This document shows positions 16,634 to 26,168 of a stretch of 64,000 bases of DNA, one piece after another. The notes beneath the pieces were generated by a model that did not search any database, had not been told where the DNA came from, and saw nothing but the letters and a program-made list of their open reading frames with translations. Made by a program: the position numbers and the translations under genes. Origin of the DNA: CAISIP01 sp965278985 (lineage in GTDB: Bacteria > Pseudomonadota > Gammaproteobacteria > Burkholderiales > Burkholderiaceae_C); the NCBI GenBank assembly GCA_965278985.1, contig OZ257131.1, positions 1,550,001-1,614,000 of the forward strand. The letters run 5' to 3'. Within the stretch, counting starts at the first letter, position 1, and every line of letters starts with the position of its first letter.

Positions 16634-17572
16634 TCACTGTGGCGAAACCCTTTGCGCCGCGGCCAGCGGCGCCGAAGCACCGCCCCGGCGGCGCACGCTG
16701 ACCGACACCTCCATGCCGAGGTAGGCCTCGGGTTCGCCGTACCACACACCCGAGATAGGGGCGGCCTGTGCCGGGTCGCGCGCCACGGCCACGCGGATCA
16801 GCTGGCTGCCCCCCACGAGGTTGTTGGTGGGATCATAAGTGACCCATCCCGCGCCCGGCAGGTACACCTGCAGCCAGGCATGCGTGGTGCCCGCGCCCAT
16901 GACCGCGTCGGTGGCCGCGCCGTGCCCGCCGTCCAGGCTGGCGTCGTAGAGATAGCCCGTGACGAAACGTGCCGCCATGCCCAGGCGGCGTGCCGCCTCG
17001 ATCATCAGGAGCGCGAAATCGCGGCAACTGCCGCCGCCGCGCTCCAGGGTCTGCAGCGGGGTCTGCGTGCCCTCCTCGTCACGCGCCTGGTAACGCAGCT
17101 GCGCCGCGATGTGGCCGTTCATGCGCGCCAACACCGCCACGGTGGACGTGGGCCCGTCGGTATCCATGAACTGCCGCACCCACGCCATGAGCCGGCCTTC
17201 CGGGTCCTCGTGGTGCGGCCGCATGCAGGCCTCCAGGTCGAGCCGCTCCGCCGGCTCGTAGGACAGGGGCAGGAACTCGGCCGAGTGCAGCAGCGGCGGC
17301 GCGGTCTCCGCCCCGGGCACATGTTCGATGGTGAAGCTGCAGACGATGCGCAGCTCGCGTGCGGCGCCCAGCGGCTGCACCAGCGCGATGGAGTTCGAAT
17401 AAGTGTCCTGCACCATGCGCACGCTCGCCGGCGGGCTGACCACGAGGTCGGTGGCCAGCACCCGCTGGTCATGGCTGTCACGCGGCCGGAACATCACGCG
17501 CTGCAGGCCGAAGCGCACGTCCTCGCCGTAGCGGTAGACGGTGGTGTGGACGATGTCGTGGCGAACGGACAT
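16634..17572 (-). CDS. Transglutaminase-like family protein
   Basis: The 312-aa protein has the bacterial transglutaminase-like N-terminal beta domain (HDIVHTTVYRYGEDVRFG and RPRDSHDQRV) followed by a transglutaminase/protease-like core. The catalytic triad is visible: Cys183 in GGGSCRDFALLM, His231 in GTTHAWLQVYLPG and Asp247 in TYDPTNN. Proteins of this kind are thought to act as thiol peptidases or amidases, often encoded with peptide-ligase-like genes, but none of those is present here. No signal peptide is seen, so it is probably cytoplasmic. The natural substrate is unknown. Confidence 0.88.
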   Translation of the reverse strand: MSVRHDIVHTTVYRYGEDVRFGLQRVMFRPRDSHDQRVLATDLVVSPPASVRMVQDTYSNSIALVQPLGAARELRIVCSFTIEHVPGAETAPPLLHSAEFLPLSYEPAERLDLEACMRPHHEDPEGRLMAWVRQFMDTDGPTSTVAVLARMNGHIAAQLRYQARDEEGTQTPLQTLERGGGSCRDFALLMIEAARRLGMAARFVTGYLYDASLDGGHGAATDAVMGAGTTHAWLQVYLPGAGWVTYDPTNNLVGGSQLIRVAVARDPAQAAPISGVWYGEPEAYLGMEVSVSVRRRGGASAPLAAAQRVSPQ

Positions 17573-17595
17573 GGCGCCGCGGAGCCTGCGCGCGC

Positions 17596-17904
17596 TCAGG
17601 CGGGCGTGAGGACGTGGATCACGCGCTTGGCGACCAGTTCACGCACCTTTTTGCCGTAGGCCACCATGTGATCGGAGGCGCCGTGCGCCTTCAGCGCCTC
17701 CAGGCTTTCCCACTGCTCCACCACCACAAAGGTGTCGTCGCCCAGCGGCGTCTGCACCGGCAGGCCGCCTGGCGCATCCACCACCGCGACGTACTGCACA
17801 TAGCCCTGCTCGGCATGCACGGCGGGCACGTTGGCCTGGAAGGCTTGCAGCAACGCGGCACGCTGGCCGGGCTGGGCGGTGATGAAGGCGAGCACATGGA
17901 TCAT
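17596..17904 (-). CDS. Antibiotic biosynthesis monooxygenase (ABM) domain protein
   Basis: This 102-aa protein is a single ABM ferredoxin-like domain: MIHVLAFITAQPGQ at the start, a central FVVVEQWESLEALKAHGASDHM and the C-terminal VHVLTPA-type strand. Small ABM proteins include quinol or heme monooxygenases and regulators with no known substrate; sequence alone does not decide. AGGAGA precedes the ATG at 17904. The gene lies between the transglutaminase-like gene and an unrecognised gene on the same strand. Confidence 0.8.
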   Translation of the reverse strand: MIHVLAFITAQPGQRAALLQAFQANVPAVHAEQGYVQYVAVVDAPGGLPVQTPLGDDTFVVVEQWESLEALKAHGASDHMVAYGKKVRELVAKRVIHVLTPA

Positions 17905-17942
17905 GGGACAAGGTCTCCTGGTGGTGAAAAAAGGCAGGCGCG

Positions 17943-18455
17943 CTACAGCAGCAACGCACCGAAATGGCGGGCGAAGCCCTGGGCCGTGTCCGGGTCCAGG
18001 CGCTGGCTCACGAAGACTTCGATGCCGCGCAGCACCTTGCGCAGATCCTGGGGGCTGCTGCAGCGCTCTATGGCGGCGCACAACGGATCACCCGACGAGC
18101 CGAGGCGTTCGCGCACGAAATCGGATGCGGCCTGCCGCACATCGGCATACGCACGCGGGCTGGTGGCGGGCCGTTCGAGCTCTCCCGGAACCGACGACGC
18201 GAAGCCGTTGGCGGCGGGGGGCACGAGCACCATGGGCTCGCCCTCGGCCGCGACCAGTCCGCGGGCCTGCAGATGCTGCAGTGCGTCGTCGAGTTCGCCC
18301 ACCCGCACGAAGGCCTCCAGCGCATTGACAGTGCGTTTGCCATCGACGAGGATCAGCAGCCGCCGCTCCACCCCGTTGATGTGGCCGCTGCGCGCAGCGA
18401 CTTCCTGCCGCCCGAGGTCGGTCTTGTGCAATACGGTTCCGGAATTCATCGGCAT
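17943..18455 (-). CDS. Unrecognised protein divergent from an HDOD gene
   Basis: The 170-aa product is not recognised. Its N-terminal 85 residues (GVERRLLILVDGKRTV, FVRVGELDDALQHLQARGLV) have the spacing of a small winged-helix-like module in which a degenerate sensor or recognition segment precedes a short helix-strand unit. The C-terminal half is helical, with several Arg-rich segments (VRQAASDFVRERLG, LRKVLRGIEVFVSQRL). No signal peptide or membrane segment is evident. It is transcribed divergently from the HDOD protein gene at 18542, with 86 bases between the starts, which hints at a shared regulatory role. This is inference only. Confidence 0.6.
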   Translation of the reverse strand: MPMNSGTVLHKTDLGRQEVAARSGHINGVERRLLILVDGKRTVNALEAFVRVGELDDALQHLQARGLVAAEGEPMVLVPPAANGFASSVPGELERPATSPRAYADVRQAASDFVRERLGSSGDPLCAAIERCSSPQDLRKVLRGIEVFVSQRLDPDTAQGFARHFGALLL

Positions 18456-18541
18456 GCGGGGTCGGGGAGGATGCGCAGACTGCGCCTGATTATGCGTCGG
18501 CCCGCATTCCCGCCGTGGCCGGTCGCGAACGAGGAGGACCC

Positions 18542-19351
18542 ATGACCGGCAATGCAGACCTGCTCAAGACCATCGAACTGCCCGTGATGCCCGAAGTGGG
18601 CCTTGCGCTGATCCGCACCCTGGACAACGAGAACGTCGAGGCCGCGGAAGTGCAGGCCCTGATCGCGCGCGATCCCGCGCTGACCGTGCGCCTGATCGCG
18701 CTGGCCAACAGCGCATCCTTCGGCCTGCCCCGCAAGGTGGCCACGCTCGACAGCGCGATGCAGCTCGTGGGCATGTCGCGCATCCGCACCATGGCACTGT
18801 CGGCCTGCCTGCACAACGCGTTCTCGTTGCCGGCCGGCATCGATGGCACGGACTTCTGGCGCTACAGCGCAGCCTGCGCGGGCTATGCGCAGTGGCTCGC
18901 CGGGGATCCGCAGGCGGACATGGACACACAGAAGGCCTGGCTGAGCGGCATGATGCTGCGGCTGGGCGAGGCCACGCTGGGCCATGCGCGGCCTGTCGCG
19001 CTCGCCAGGTTCGAGCAGCCGGGCCAGACGTCGGCGATGCGCTGGGACCTGCAGCGCGAACTCGTGGGTATCGACGAGGCGGCCGTGACCGCCGAGATCG
19101 CGCGGCGCTGGAACTTCCCGCCCGACATCATCATGGGCCTGCGCCTGGCCGGACGGCCCCTCACGGCCGACCCGCGCAACCGGCTCGCGGGCGTCCTGCA
19201 CCTGGCGGGCCTGCTGGCTGATGTGCCCGATGCCGACGTGAAGGCGCTCGATGCCTTGCCCGTGCCGGTGATGGATGCGCTGGGCCTCAAGTTCGGCTGG
19301 ATGCAATCCACCTTCCCCGACGCCGGAGGCTTCGTCAGCATTGCTGCGTAG
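18542..19351 (+). CDS. HDOD domain protein
   Basis: HDOD domains are HD-related, usually non-catalytic modules found in bacterial signalling and stress regulators. The 269-aa protein is made almost entirely of one: LPVMPEVGLALIRTLDNE, LIARDPALTVRLIALANS, then MQLVGMSRIRTMAL and SGMMLRLGEATLG. The metal-binding HD pair is not retained. The ATG at 18542 is preceded by an AGGAGG-like site; an earlier in-frame start adds only arginine-rich residues. Its partners cannot be read from sequence. The unrecognised gene at 17943 is divergently transcribed. Confidence 0.88.
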   Translation: MTGNADLLKTIELPVMPEVGLALIRTLDNENVEAAEVQALIARDPALTVRLIALANSASFGLPRKVATLDSAMQLVGMSRIRTMALSACLHNAFSLPAGIDGTDFWRYSAACAGYAQWLAGDPQADMDTQKAWLSGMMLRLGEATLGHARPVALARFEQPGQTSAMRWDLQRELVGIDEAAVTAEIARRWNFPPDIIMGLRLAGRPLTADPRNRLAGVLHLAGLLADVPDADVKALDALPVPVMDALGLKFGWMQSTFPDAGGFVSIAA

Positions 19352-19409
19352 GGCGCGCCGCGCTGCGATGCAACTCCGGCATGAAGCCATGAGAACGGCA
19401 GCCTGCACC

Positions 19410-19438
19410 TTTTTCGGCGCGGACCCCCCACCTAGAAT
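19410..19438 (+). promoter_or_regulatory. Candidate promoter of the glutamate dehydrogenase gene
   Basis: TTTTTC at 19410-19415 and TAGAAT at 19433-19438 are separated by 17 bases, a plausible sigma-70 -35/-10 pair. Transcription would start near 19445 and leave a leader of about 37 bases with an AAGGGA site before the ATG at 19482. The -35 match is weak, so this is a candidate only. Confidence 0.45.
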
Positions 19439-19481
19439 CCGCCGCTGATCCGGGGCCCACCCGGGCTTCAAGGGACTCTCC

Positions 19482-22400
19482 ATGAGCACACACCCTCTTG
19501 CGGAACTGCGCGCCCACGCGCTGCAGCATCCCGCCGCCAATGGCAACGCACAACGCCTGGCAGACTTCGGACAACTCTATTTCGAGAGCGCGGATCCTGA
19601 TGAGGTAGCGGCCCGTGGACCGGCCCAGCTCCACGCGATGGCCACCGCGCACTGGCGCCTGCTGCATACGCCACCCATGGGCGGTGCCGGCAACACGCGC
19701 ATCCGCGTCTTCAATCCCACACTGGCCGAGGACGGCTTCGCGAGCGACCACACCATGGTGCAGATCGTCCACGACGACATGCCCTTCCTGGTGGATTCCG
19801 TCACGATGGCGGTCAACCGCGGTGGCCGCACCGCCCACTGGATCGTGCACCCGCTCATGCGCCTGCTGCGCGACGAGGCCGGACGCGTGCAGGAGGTCGG
19901 CCGTGCCGAGCACCGTGGCCAGGCCGCGGGCCAGGTGCTGTCGCTGATCCTGGTCGAATGCGACCGCATCGTGAGCGCCGCGGACCGCGAGCGCCTCGCG
20001 GCGGACCTGGGGCAGGTGCTGGGCGACGTGCGCGCCGCCGTGGAAGACTGGCGCCCGATGCTGCAGCGCCTGGGCGAGGTCTGTGCCGCCTCCACCGGCG
20101 CGCCCATTGCACAGGCCAGCCGCGACGAAGGCATCGCCTTCCTGCGCTGGCTCGAAGACCGGCACTTCACCTTCCTGGGTGCGCGCGAATACGACCTGCG
20201 CCGCGACGGCAGCGCGCTCTCGCTGGTGGCGCGCGAAGGCTCGGGCCTGGGCATCCTGCGCGGCACGGCCCAGACCACCGAAACCCAGTTGCCCCCCGAG
20301 GCCGTGGCCTTGTTGCACGAAGACGAGCTGGTGCTGGTCACCAAGGCCATGACGCGCGCCACCGTGCACCGGCCGGCCTGGCTGGACTACATCGCCGTCA
20401 AGCGCTTCGGTGCGGACGGCCAGCTGGCGGGCGAATCGCGCTTCCTCGGCCTCTACACCTCCGCGGCCTACTCGGCCGCCGTGCAGGACATCCCGCAGGT
20501 GCGACAGCGCGCGGCACAGGTCATGCACAACGCTGGCGTGGTGCCGGACAGCCATGCGGCCAAGGCGCTCCAGACGATCCTGGACAGCTACCCGCGCGAC
20601 GAGCTGTTCCAGATCACCACGGCAGAACTCAGCGACCATGCCATCGGCATCCTGCGCCTGCAGGAGCGCCAGCGCACCCGCCTGTTCCTGCGCCGCGACC
20701 CCTTCGGGCGCTTCACCTCGGCCCAGGTCTTCGTGCCGCGCGACCGCTACAACACCGAATTGCGCGTCAAGGTCGGCAATGAGCTGATGACCGCGCTGGA
20801 CGGCCAGTCGCTGGAATTCACGCCGATGCTGACCGACAGCCCGATGGCGCGCATCCACTACCTCGTGCGCGCGGCCAGCCACGCGCCGACGGCCGTGAAC
20901 CGCGAGGCATTGGAGGCCCGCATCACGCGCCTGGCGCAGCGCTGGGAGGACGACTTTAACGCCGCGCTGCTGCGCGCACACGGCGAGGGCCTGGGGCTGG
21001 TGCTGGCGCACCGCTTCGCCACGGCATTCCCCATCTCCTACCGCGAAGACTTCGCCGCCGCCGTGGGCGCCGAGGATGCCGACGTGTTGGCCAGCCTCGG
21101 GGCGGGCGCGCCGCTGTCTGTCAAGCTGTACCGGCCGCTGAGCGCCGAGCCCGGCCAGCTGCGCTTCAAGGTCTACAGCCTCACGAAGGTGCCGCTGTCC
21201 GATTCGCTGCCGGTGCTGGAGCGCATGGGCGCGCGGGTGCTCGACGAACACCCGTACCAGATCGGTGGCCAGGGCGCCTGGATCCACGACCTGGGCCTGC
21301 AGGTCTCGCCGGACACCGAGCTGGGCCGCATCAAGGAACGTTTCGAGGCGCTGTTCGCACAGGCCTGGCGTGGAGAGGTAGAGAGCGACGACCTCAACCG
21401 GCTGGTGCTCTCCACCGCGCTGGACGCGCGGGCCATCACCGTGCTGCGGGCCTATACGCGGTATTTCAAGCAGATCGGGCTGGCCTACAGCCAGAACTAC
21501 ATCGAGGCCGCGCTGAACCGGCACAGCGCCATCACCGAAGACATCGTGGGCTTGTTCATGGCCCGCTTCGACCCCGCGCTGGAAGGCGACCGCGACGCCG
21601 CGCAGGAAACCGTGCGCCAGAAGGTCGAGGCGGCGATGGCGTCCGTGGCGAGCCTGGACGAGGACCGCATCCTGCGCCAGTTCTTCGCCACCATCCAGGC
21701 CACGGCACGCACCAACCTCTGGCAGCGCGACGCCAAGGGCGCGGCCAAACCCTACCTGTCCTTGAAGCTCAAGCCGCGCAAGGTGCCGGGTGTGCCCGAG
21801 CCCAAGCCGCTGGCCGAGATCTGGGTGTATTCGCCGCGCGTGGAAGGCGTGCACCTGCGCGGCGGCAAGGTCGCGCGCGGCGGCCTGCGCTGGTCCGACC
21901 GGCGCGAGGATTTCCGCACCGAGATCCTGGGCCTGGTGAAGGCGCAACAGGTCAAGAACACCGTGATCGTGCCCGTGGGCTCCAAGGGGGGCTTTGTCCT
22001 CAAGAACCCACCCCCGGCGAACGACCGCGAGGCCACCCAGGCCGAGGGCGTGGCCTGCTACCGCCTGTTCCTCTGCGGCCTGCTGGACGTCACGGACAAC
22101 ATCGTCAAGGGCGCGGTCGTGCCACCCGCGCAGGTGGTGCGGCACGATGAGGACGATCCCTACCTCGTGGTGGCGGCCGACAAGGGCACGGCCACCTTCT
22201 CGGATATCGCGAACGCGGTCTCGGCCGACTACGGGTTCTGGCTCGGGGACGCCTTCGCCTCCGGCGGCTCGGTGGGCTACGACCACAAGAAGATGGGCAT
22301 CACGGCGCGCGGCGCGTGGGAGTCCGTCAAGCGGCATTTCCGCGCGCTGGGCATCCACACCCAGACCACGAACTTCACGGTGGCCGGCATCGGCGACATG

Positions 22401-24242
22401 TCGGGCGACGTGTTCGGCAACGGCATGCTGCTGTCCGAACACATCCAGCTGGTGCTGGCCTTCGACCACCGCCACATCTTCATCGACCCCAGCCCCGACA
22501 CGGCCCGCTCCTTCGCCGAGCGCAAGCGGCTGTTCAACCTGCCACGCTCCAGCTGGGACGATTACGACAAGGGCCTGATCTCCGAAGGCGGCGGGGTCTA
22601 CCCGCGCAGCGCCAAGTCCATCGCGCTGAGCCCGCAGGCCCGCGCCGTGATCGGCACGGAGGCCACCGAGCTGAGCCCCTCCGAGCTGCTGCACGCGATC
22701 CTGCAGGCGCCCGTGGATCTGCTCTACAACGGCGGCATCGGCACCTACGTGAAGGCCAGCACCGAGAGCCACGCCCAGGCCGGCGACAAGTCCAGCGACG
22801 CCTTCCGCGTGAACGGCAGCCAGTTGCGCTGCAAGGTGCTGGGCGAAGGCGGCAACCTGGGCTGCACGCAGCTGGGTCGCATCGAATACGCGCAGAAAGG
22901 CGGCCTCATCTACACCGACGCCATCGACAACTCCGCCGGCGTGGACTGCTCCGACCACGAGGTGAACATCAAGATCCTGCTGGGCCAGGTGGTGGAGTCC
23001 GGCGACATGACGCTCAAGCAGCGCAACGACCTGCTGGCCTCGATGACCGACGAGGTCGGCCTGCTGGTGCTGACCGACAACTACTACCAGACCCAGGCCC
23101 TCGAAGTGGCGGGCCATCGGCCGCGCTACCTGCTCGATGGCCAGCAGCGCCTCATCCAGTGGCTGGAAAGCACGGGGCGGCTGAACCGCGCCATCGAGTT
23201 CCTGCCGACGGACGAAGAGATCACCCGCCGCCGCGCCGCCGGGGGCGGGTTGACGGCGCCCGAGAGCGCCGTGCTGATGGCCTATTCGAAGATGTCGCTG
23301 TTCGACGAGCTGCTCGCCAGCAACCTGCCCGACGACCCCTTCTTCGAACGCGCGCTGGTGGCCTATTTCCCCAAGGTGCTGAGCCAGAAGTTCGCACCGG
23401 CCATCGCCAACCATGCGCTCAAGCGCGAGATCATCGCCACCTACATCACGAACTCGGTGGTCAACCGCACGGGCGCGACCTTCGTGAACTTCATCGCGTC
23501 GGAGGCGGGCGCCACCGCCGCGGACGTGGTGCGCGCCTTCACGCTGGCACGCGAAGTCTTCGGCCTGGAGCGGCTGTGGGACCAGATCGACGCACTGGAC
23601 TACCGTGTCTCGGCCCAGCTGCAGCTGGACCTGCTGAGCAAGCTCACGGCCATTGCCCAGCGCGCCGCGCGCTGGATGCTGCGCGCCCGCAAGACCGACG
23701 CAGCCCTGCCCGAGCAGGTGGCGCGTTACCAGCCTGCGGCCGCCTCGCTGCGTGCGCGGCTCACCGAGCTGCTGCCGGCCTCGGGCCTGGAGGACTGGCG
23801 CCGGGCCGCCCAGGCCCTGGTGGACGGCGGCGTCGAGCAGGCGCTGGCCGACGACCTCACGGCGCTGGAATACGTCTTCCCGGCGCTGGACCTGGTGGAA
23901 CTGGCCCAGCAGGCCGGCTGCCCGCTGGAGCAGGCAGCGCGCACCTATTTCGACATCGACGCCACCTTGGGCCTGGCGCCGTGGCGCGCCGAGGTCAACC
24001 GGCTGCCGACCGACACGCTGTGGCAGACCCAGGCCCGCGGCAGTGCACGCGACGACGTATATTCCATCGCCGTGCAGATCGCGCTGGGCTTGCTGACGCG
24101 CCAGGAAGCCTTCGCCGACTGGGAAACCCGCAACCACAAGGCCATCGAGCGGCTGCGCGGGCTGCGTACCCACATCAGCACCCAGAGCCCCGACCTGGCG
24201 CCCGTGTCGGTGGCACTGCGCGAACTGCGGCACCAGGCCTGA
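19482..24242 (+). CDS. gdhB: NAD-specific glutamate dehydrogenase, large type
   Basis: This is the large (about 180-kDa class) NAD-dependent glutamate dehydrogenase that oxidises glutamate to 2-oxoglutarate and ammonia, mainly for glutamate catabolism. At 1586 aa it matches the family. The N-terminal half carries the ACT-like regulatory region (MVQIVHDDMPFLVDSVTMAV). The middle has the catalytic core with RGGLRWSDRREDFRTEILGLVKAQQVKNTVIVPVGSKGGF, followed by the nucleotide-binding part with GDMSGDVFGNGML and later LGEGGNLGCTQ. The C-terminal third is helical. The gene has its own upstream candidate promoter, and nth follows 25 bases after its stop. Confidence 0.96.
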   Translation: MSTHPLAELRAHALQHPAANGNAQRLADFGQLYFESADPDEVAARGPAQLHAMATAHWRLLHTPPMGGAGNTRIRVFNPTLAEDGFASDHTMVQIVHDDMPFLVDSVTMAVNRGGRTAHWIVHPLMRLLRDEAGRVQEVGRAEHRGQAAGQVLSLILVECDRIVSAADRERLAADLGQVLGDVRAAVEDWRPMLQRLGEVCAASTGAPIAQASRDEGIAFLRWLEDRHFTFLGAREYDLRRDGSALSLVAREGSGLGILRGTAQTTETQLPPEAVALLHEDELVLVTKAMTRATVHRPAWLDYIAVKRFGADGQLAGESRFLGLYTSAAYSAAVQDIPQVRQRAAQVMHNAGVVPDSHAAKALQTILDSYPRDELFQITTAELSDHAIGILRLQERQRTRLFLRRDPFGRFTSAQVFVPRDRYNTELRVKVGNELMTALDGQSLEFTPMLTDSPMARIHYLVRAASHAPTAVNREALEARITRLAQRWEDDFNAALLRAHGEGLGLVLAHRFATAFPISYREDFAAAVGAEDADVLASLGAGAPLSVKLYRPLSAEPGQLRFKVYSLTKVPLSDSLPVLERMGARVLDEHPYQIGGQGAWIHDLGLQVSPDTELGRIKERFEALFAQAWRGEVESDDLNRLVLSTALDARAITVLRAYTRYFKQIGLAYSQNYIEAALNRHSAITEDIVGLFMARFDPALEGDRDAAQETVRQKVEAAMASVASLDEDRILRQFFATIQATARTNLWQRDAKGAAKPYLSLKLKPRKVPGVPEPKPLAEIWVYSPRVEGVHLRGGKVARGGLRWSDRREDFRTEILGLVKAQQVKNTVIVPVGSKGGFVLKNPPPANDREATQAEGVACYRLFLCGLLDVTDNIVKGAVVPPAQVVRHDEDDPYLVVAADKGTATFSDIANAVSADYGFWLGDAFASGGSVGYDHKKMGITARGAWESVKRHFRALGIHTQTTNFTVAGIGDMSGDVFGNGMLLSEHIQLVLAFDHRHIFIDPSPDTARSFAERKRLFNLPRSSWDDYDKGLISEGGGVYPRSAKSIALSPQARAVIGTEATELSPSELLHAILQAPVDLLYNGGIGTYVKASTESHAQAGDKSSDAFRVNGSQLRCKVLGEGGNLGCTQLGRIEYAQKGGLIYTDAIDNSAGVDCSDHEVNIKILLGQVVESGDMTLKQRNDLLASMTDEVGLLVLTDNYYQTQALEVAGHRPRYLLDGQQRLIQWLESTGRLNRAIEFLPTDEEITRRRAAGGGLTAPESAVLMAYSKMSLFDELLASNLPDDPFFERALVAYFPKVLSQKFAPAIANHALKREIIATYITNSVVNRTGATFVNFIASEAGATAADVVRAFTLAREVFGLERLWDQIDALDYRVSAQLQLDLLSKLTAIAQRAARWMLRARKTDAALPEQVARYQPAAASLRARLTELLPASGLEDWRRAAQALVDGGVEQALADDLTALEYVFPALDLVELAQQAGCPLEQAARTYFDIDATLGLAPWRAEVNRLPTDTLWQTQARGSARDDVYSIAVQIALGLLTRQEAFADWETRNHKAIERLRGLRTHISTQSPDLAPVSVALRELRHQA

Positions 24243-24267
24243 CAACCGCGACCAGACAACACCGATC

Positions 24268-24951
24268 TTGCCCACTCCTCCCTCCCTGCTCCGCGACGAC
24301 GAGATCCACGCCCTCTTCAGCACCCTGCGCGCCGCCAACCCGGCGCCGCTGACCGAACTTGAATACACCAGCGTCTTCGAGCTGCTGGCGTCGGTGCTGC
24401 TGAGCGCGCAGGCCACGGATGTGTCGGTCAACAAGGCCACGCGGCGCCTGTATGCGGTGGCCAACACGCCCGCGAAGGTCCTCGCGCTGGGCCAGGAGGC
24501 ACTGGAGCCCTACATCCGCACCATCGGGCTGTACCGCAGCAAAGCACGCCACCTGCTGCAGACCTGTCAGATCCTGGTGGAGCGCCACGGCGGCGTGGTG
24601 CCCCGGGACCGGGAAGCCCTGGAAGCCCTGCCCGGCGTGGGGCGCAAGACGGCCAACGTGGTGCTCAACTCCGCGTTCGGCGAGGCCACCATGGCGGTGG
24701 ATACCCACATCTTCCGTGTATCCAATCGCACAGGCCTGGCGCCCGGCAAGACCCCGCGCGAAGTCGAAGACGGGCTGATGGCGCGTGTTCCGGCCGAGTT
24801 CCAGGTGGATGCGCACCATTGGCTGATATTGCACGGCCGCTACATCTGCCAGGCGCGCCAGCCGCGTTGCTGGGACTGTGGCATCAGCGCGTGGTGCCGC
24901 TACAGCCCGAAGACGCCCAAGCCCGCAAATGGCCGTGCCACACCCCCTTAA
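24268..24951 (+). CDS. nth: Endonuclease III
   Basis: Nth is a bifunctional DNA glycosylase/AP lyase that removes oxidised pyrimidines in base excision repair. The 227-aa protein has the HhH-GPD fold with LPGVGRKTANVV (catalytic Lys127), the catalytic Asp145 in VDTHIFRVSNR, and four Cys (194, 201, 204, 210) in the C-X6-C-X2-C-X5-C pattern that binds a 4Fe-4S cluster. The start used is a TTG, because no upstream in-frame ATG is available. The gene follows gdhB closely in the same direction. Confidence 0.95.
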   Translation: MPTPPSLLRDDEIHALFSTLRAANPAPLTELEYTSVFELLASVLLSAQATDVSVNKATRRLYAVANTPAKVLALGQEALEPYIRTIGLYRSKARHLLQTCQILVERHGGVVPRDREALEALPGVGRKTANVVLNSAFGEATMAVDTHIFRVSNRTGLAPGKTPREVEDGLMARVPAEFQVDAHHWLILHGRYICQARQPRCWDCGISAWCRYSPKTPKPANGRATPP

Positions 24952-24994
24952 GTACGGGATTTGGCGCCATGGTCGCCGGTCATAATCCTGCCCC

Positions 24995-26146
24995 ATGGGT
25001 CCAAGCCCCCCCCCTTTCGTCGACCCACGCACCATCGTTCTCCTGACCGGCGTCATGGGCGGCCTGATGTCGGTGGTGCTGTACTTCCTGCATCGCAACT
25101 ACCCCCGCTCGGTGAAGGGGCTGGGCGACTGGTCGCTGTCGTCGGCGCTGCTGTTTTTCGGCGGGCTGGCGGCGGCCACGCGGGGCAAGTCGCACGACCT
25201 CGTGTCCATCACGGGTGCCAACCTGCTGATCTTCTTCGGCGTGTACTGCCAGTACGTCGGCAGCCAGCGCTTCTTCGGCCTGCGCCCCAACGTGCTGCCG
25301 GGCATGCTGCTGATCGTGGCGTTGACGGCGGTATCGGGCTGGTACACGGTGGCGGATCCCAACTACCGCGTCCGGCTGATGATCTACGTCTTCGTGATGG
25401 CCGGGACCTTCAGCGTCCATGCCTGGCTGATCCTGCGGCGCAGCGCGCTGAACTTCACCCACTGGTTCGCCATCGGCATCCTGGTCTGCGGCGTGCTGAG
25501 CCAGATCATGCGGTTCGTGACCTCCTGGCTTTACCCGCTGGGCACGGGCATCCTGGACCACACGCCCCAGAACATCATCTACATCATCGCCTATCCGTTC
25601 CTGATGATGCTGTTCGCGATCAGCCTGGTGCTCATGGCGACCGATCGCGTGCGGACCGAGTTCGAGCACCTGGCCAGCCACGACTCGCTGACCAATGCGC
25701 TGACGCGCCGCCGCCTGACCGAAGTCGCGCACCGCGAGCTCGAACGCTGCAACCGCCACGGCCGGCAGATGTCCTTGCTGCTGATCGACCTGGACCACTT
25801 CAAGGCCATCAACGACAGCCTCGGCCATCCGACCGGGGACCGCGTGCTGGTCCAGTTCGTGAACGCCGTCGAGTCCCTGCTGCGCCGCGCCGACGTGCTG
25901 GGGCGGCTCGGTGGTGAGGAGTTCGTGGTGCTGCTGCCCGAAACCTCCACCGAGGTGGCGCGTGTGGTGGCCGAACGCATCCGCACCAAGATCACGGAGC
26001 TGCGCGATCCCGCGCCCTTCACCGTCAGCATCGGCGTGACCACCAACCTGCCCGGCAAAGACACGGTCGAGGCCCTGATGGCCCGCGCCGATGCCGCCAT
26101 GTACCAGGCCAAGCAACTGGGCCGGGACCGCGTGGTGGTGGGCTGA
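24995..26146 (+). CDS. Membrane-bound diguanylate cyclase (GGDEF)
   Basis: Diguanylate cyclases make cyclic di-GMP, the second messenger that favours sessile growth. The 383-aa protein has about six hydrophobic membrane segments between residues 12 and 216, then a GGDEF domain. The active-site motif is GGEEF at 306-310. An RRAD product-inhibition site at 297-300, five residues before it, is canonical and implies allosteric c-di-GMP feedback. The domain also shows LLLIDLDHFKAINDSLGH. The signal sensed by the membrane part is unknown. A CATAAT hexamer at 24981-24986 lies just before the ATG and could drive a leaderless or near-leaderless message. Confidence 0.92.
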   Translation: MGPSPPPFVDPRTIVLLTGVMGGLMSVVLYFLHRNYPRSVKGLGDWSLSSALLFFGGLAAATRGKSHDLVSITGANLLIFFGVYCQYVGSQRFFGLRPNVLPGMLLIVALTAVSGWYTVADPNYRVRLMIYVFVMAGTFSVHAWLILRRSALNFTHWFAIGILVCGVLSQIMRFVTSWLYPLGTGILDHTPQNIIYIIAYPFLMMLFAISLVLMATDRVRTEFEHLASHDSLTNALTRRRLTEVAHRELERCNRHGRQMSLLLIDLDHFKAINDSLGHPTGDRVLVQFVNAVESLLRRADVLGRLGGEEFVVLLPETSTEVARVVAERIRTKITELRDPAPFTVSIGVTTNLPGKDTVEALMARADAAMYQAKQLGRDRVVVG

Positions 26147-26168
26147 TCGTGGGGCCCACGCCCGGGGG

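Noticed and set aside
19335..24467. 1710-codon open frame on the minus strand opposite gdhB
   Set aside because: It is a mirror of the highly biased gdhB frame, with His/Gln/Val-rich composition and no recognisable domains.
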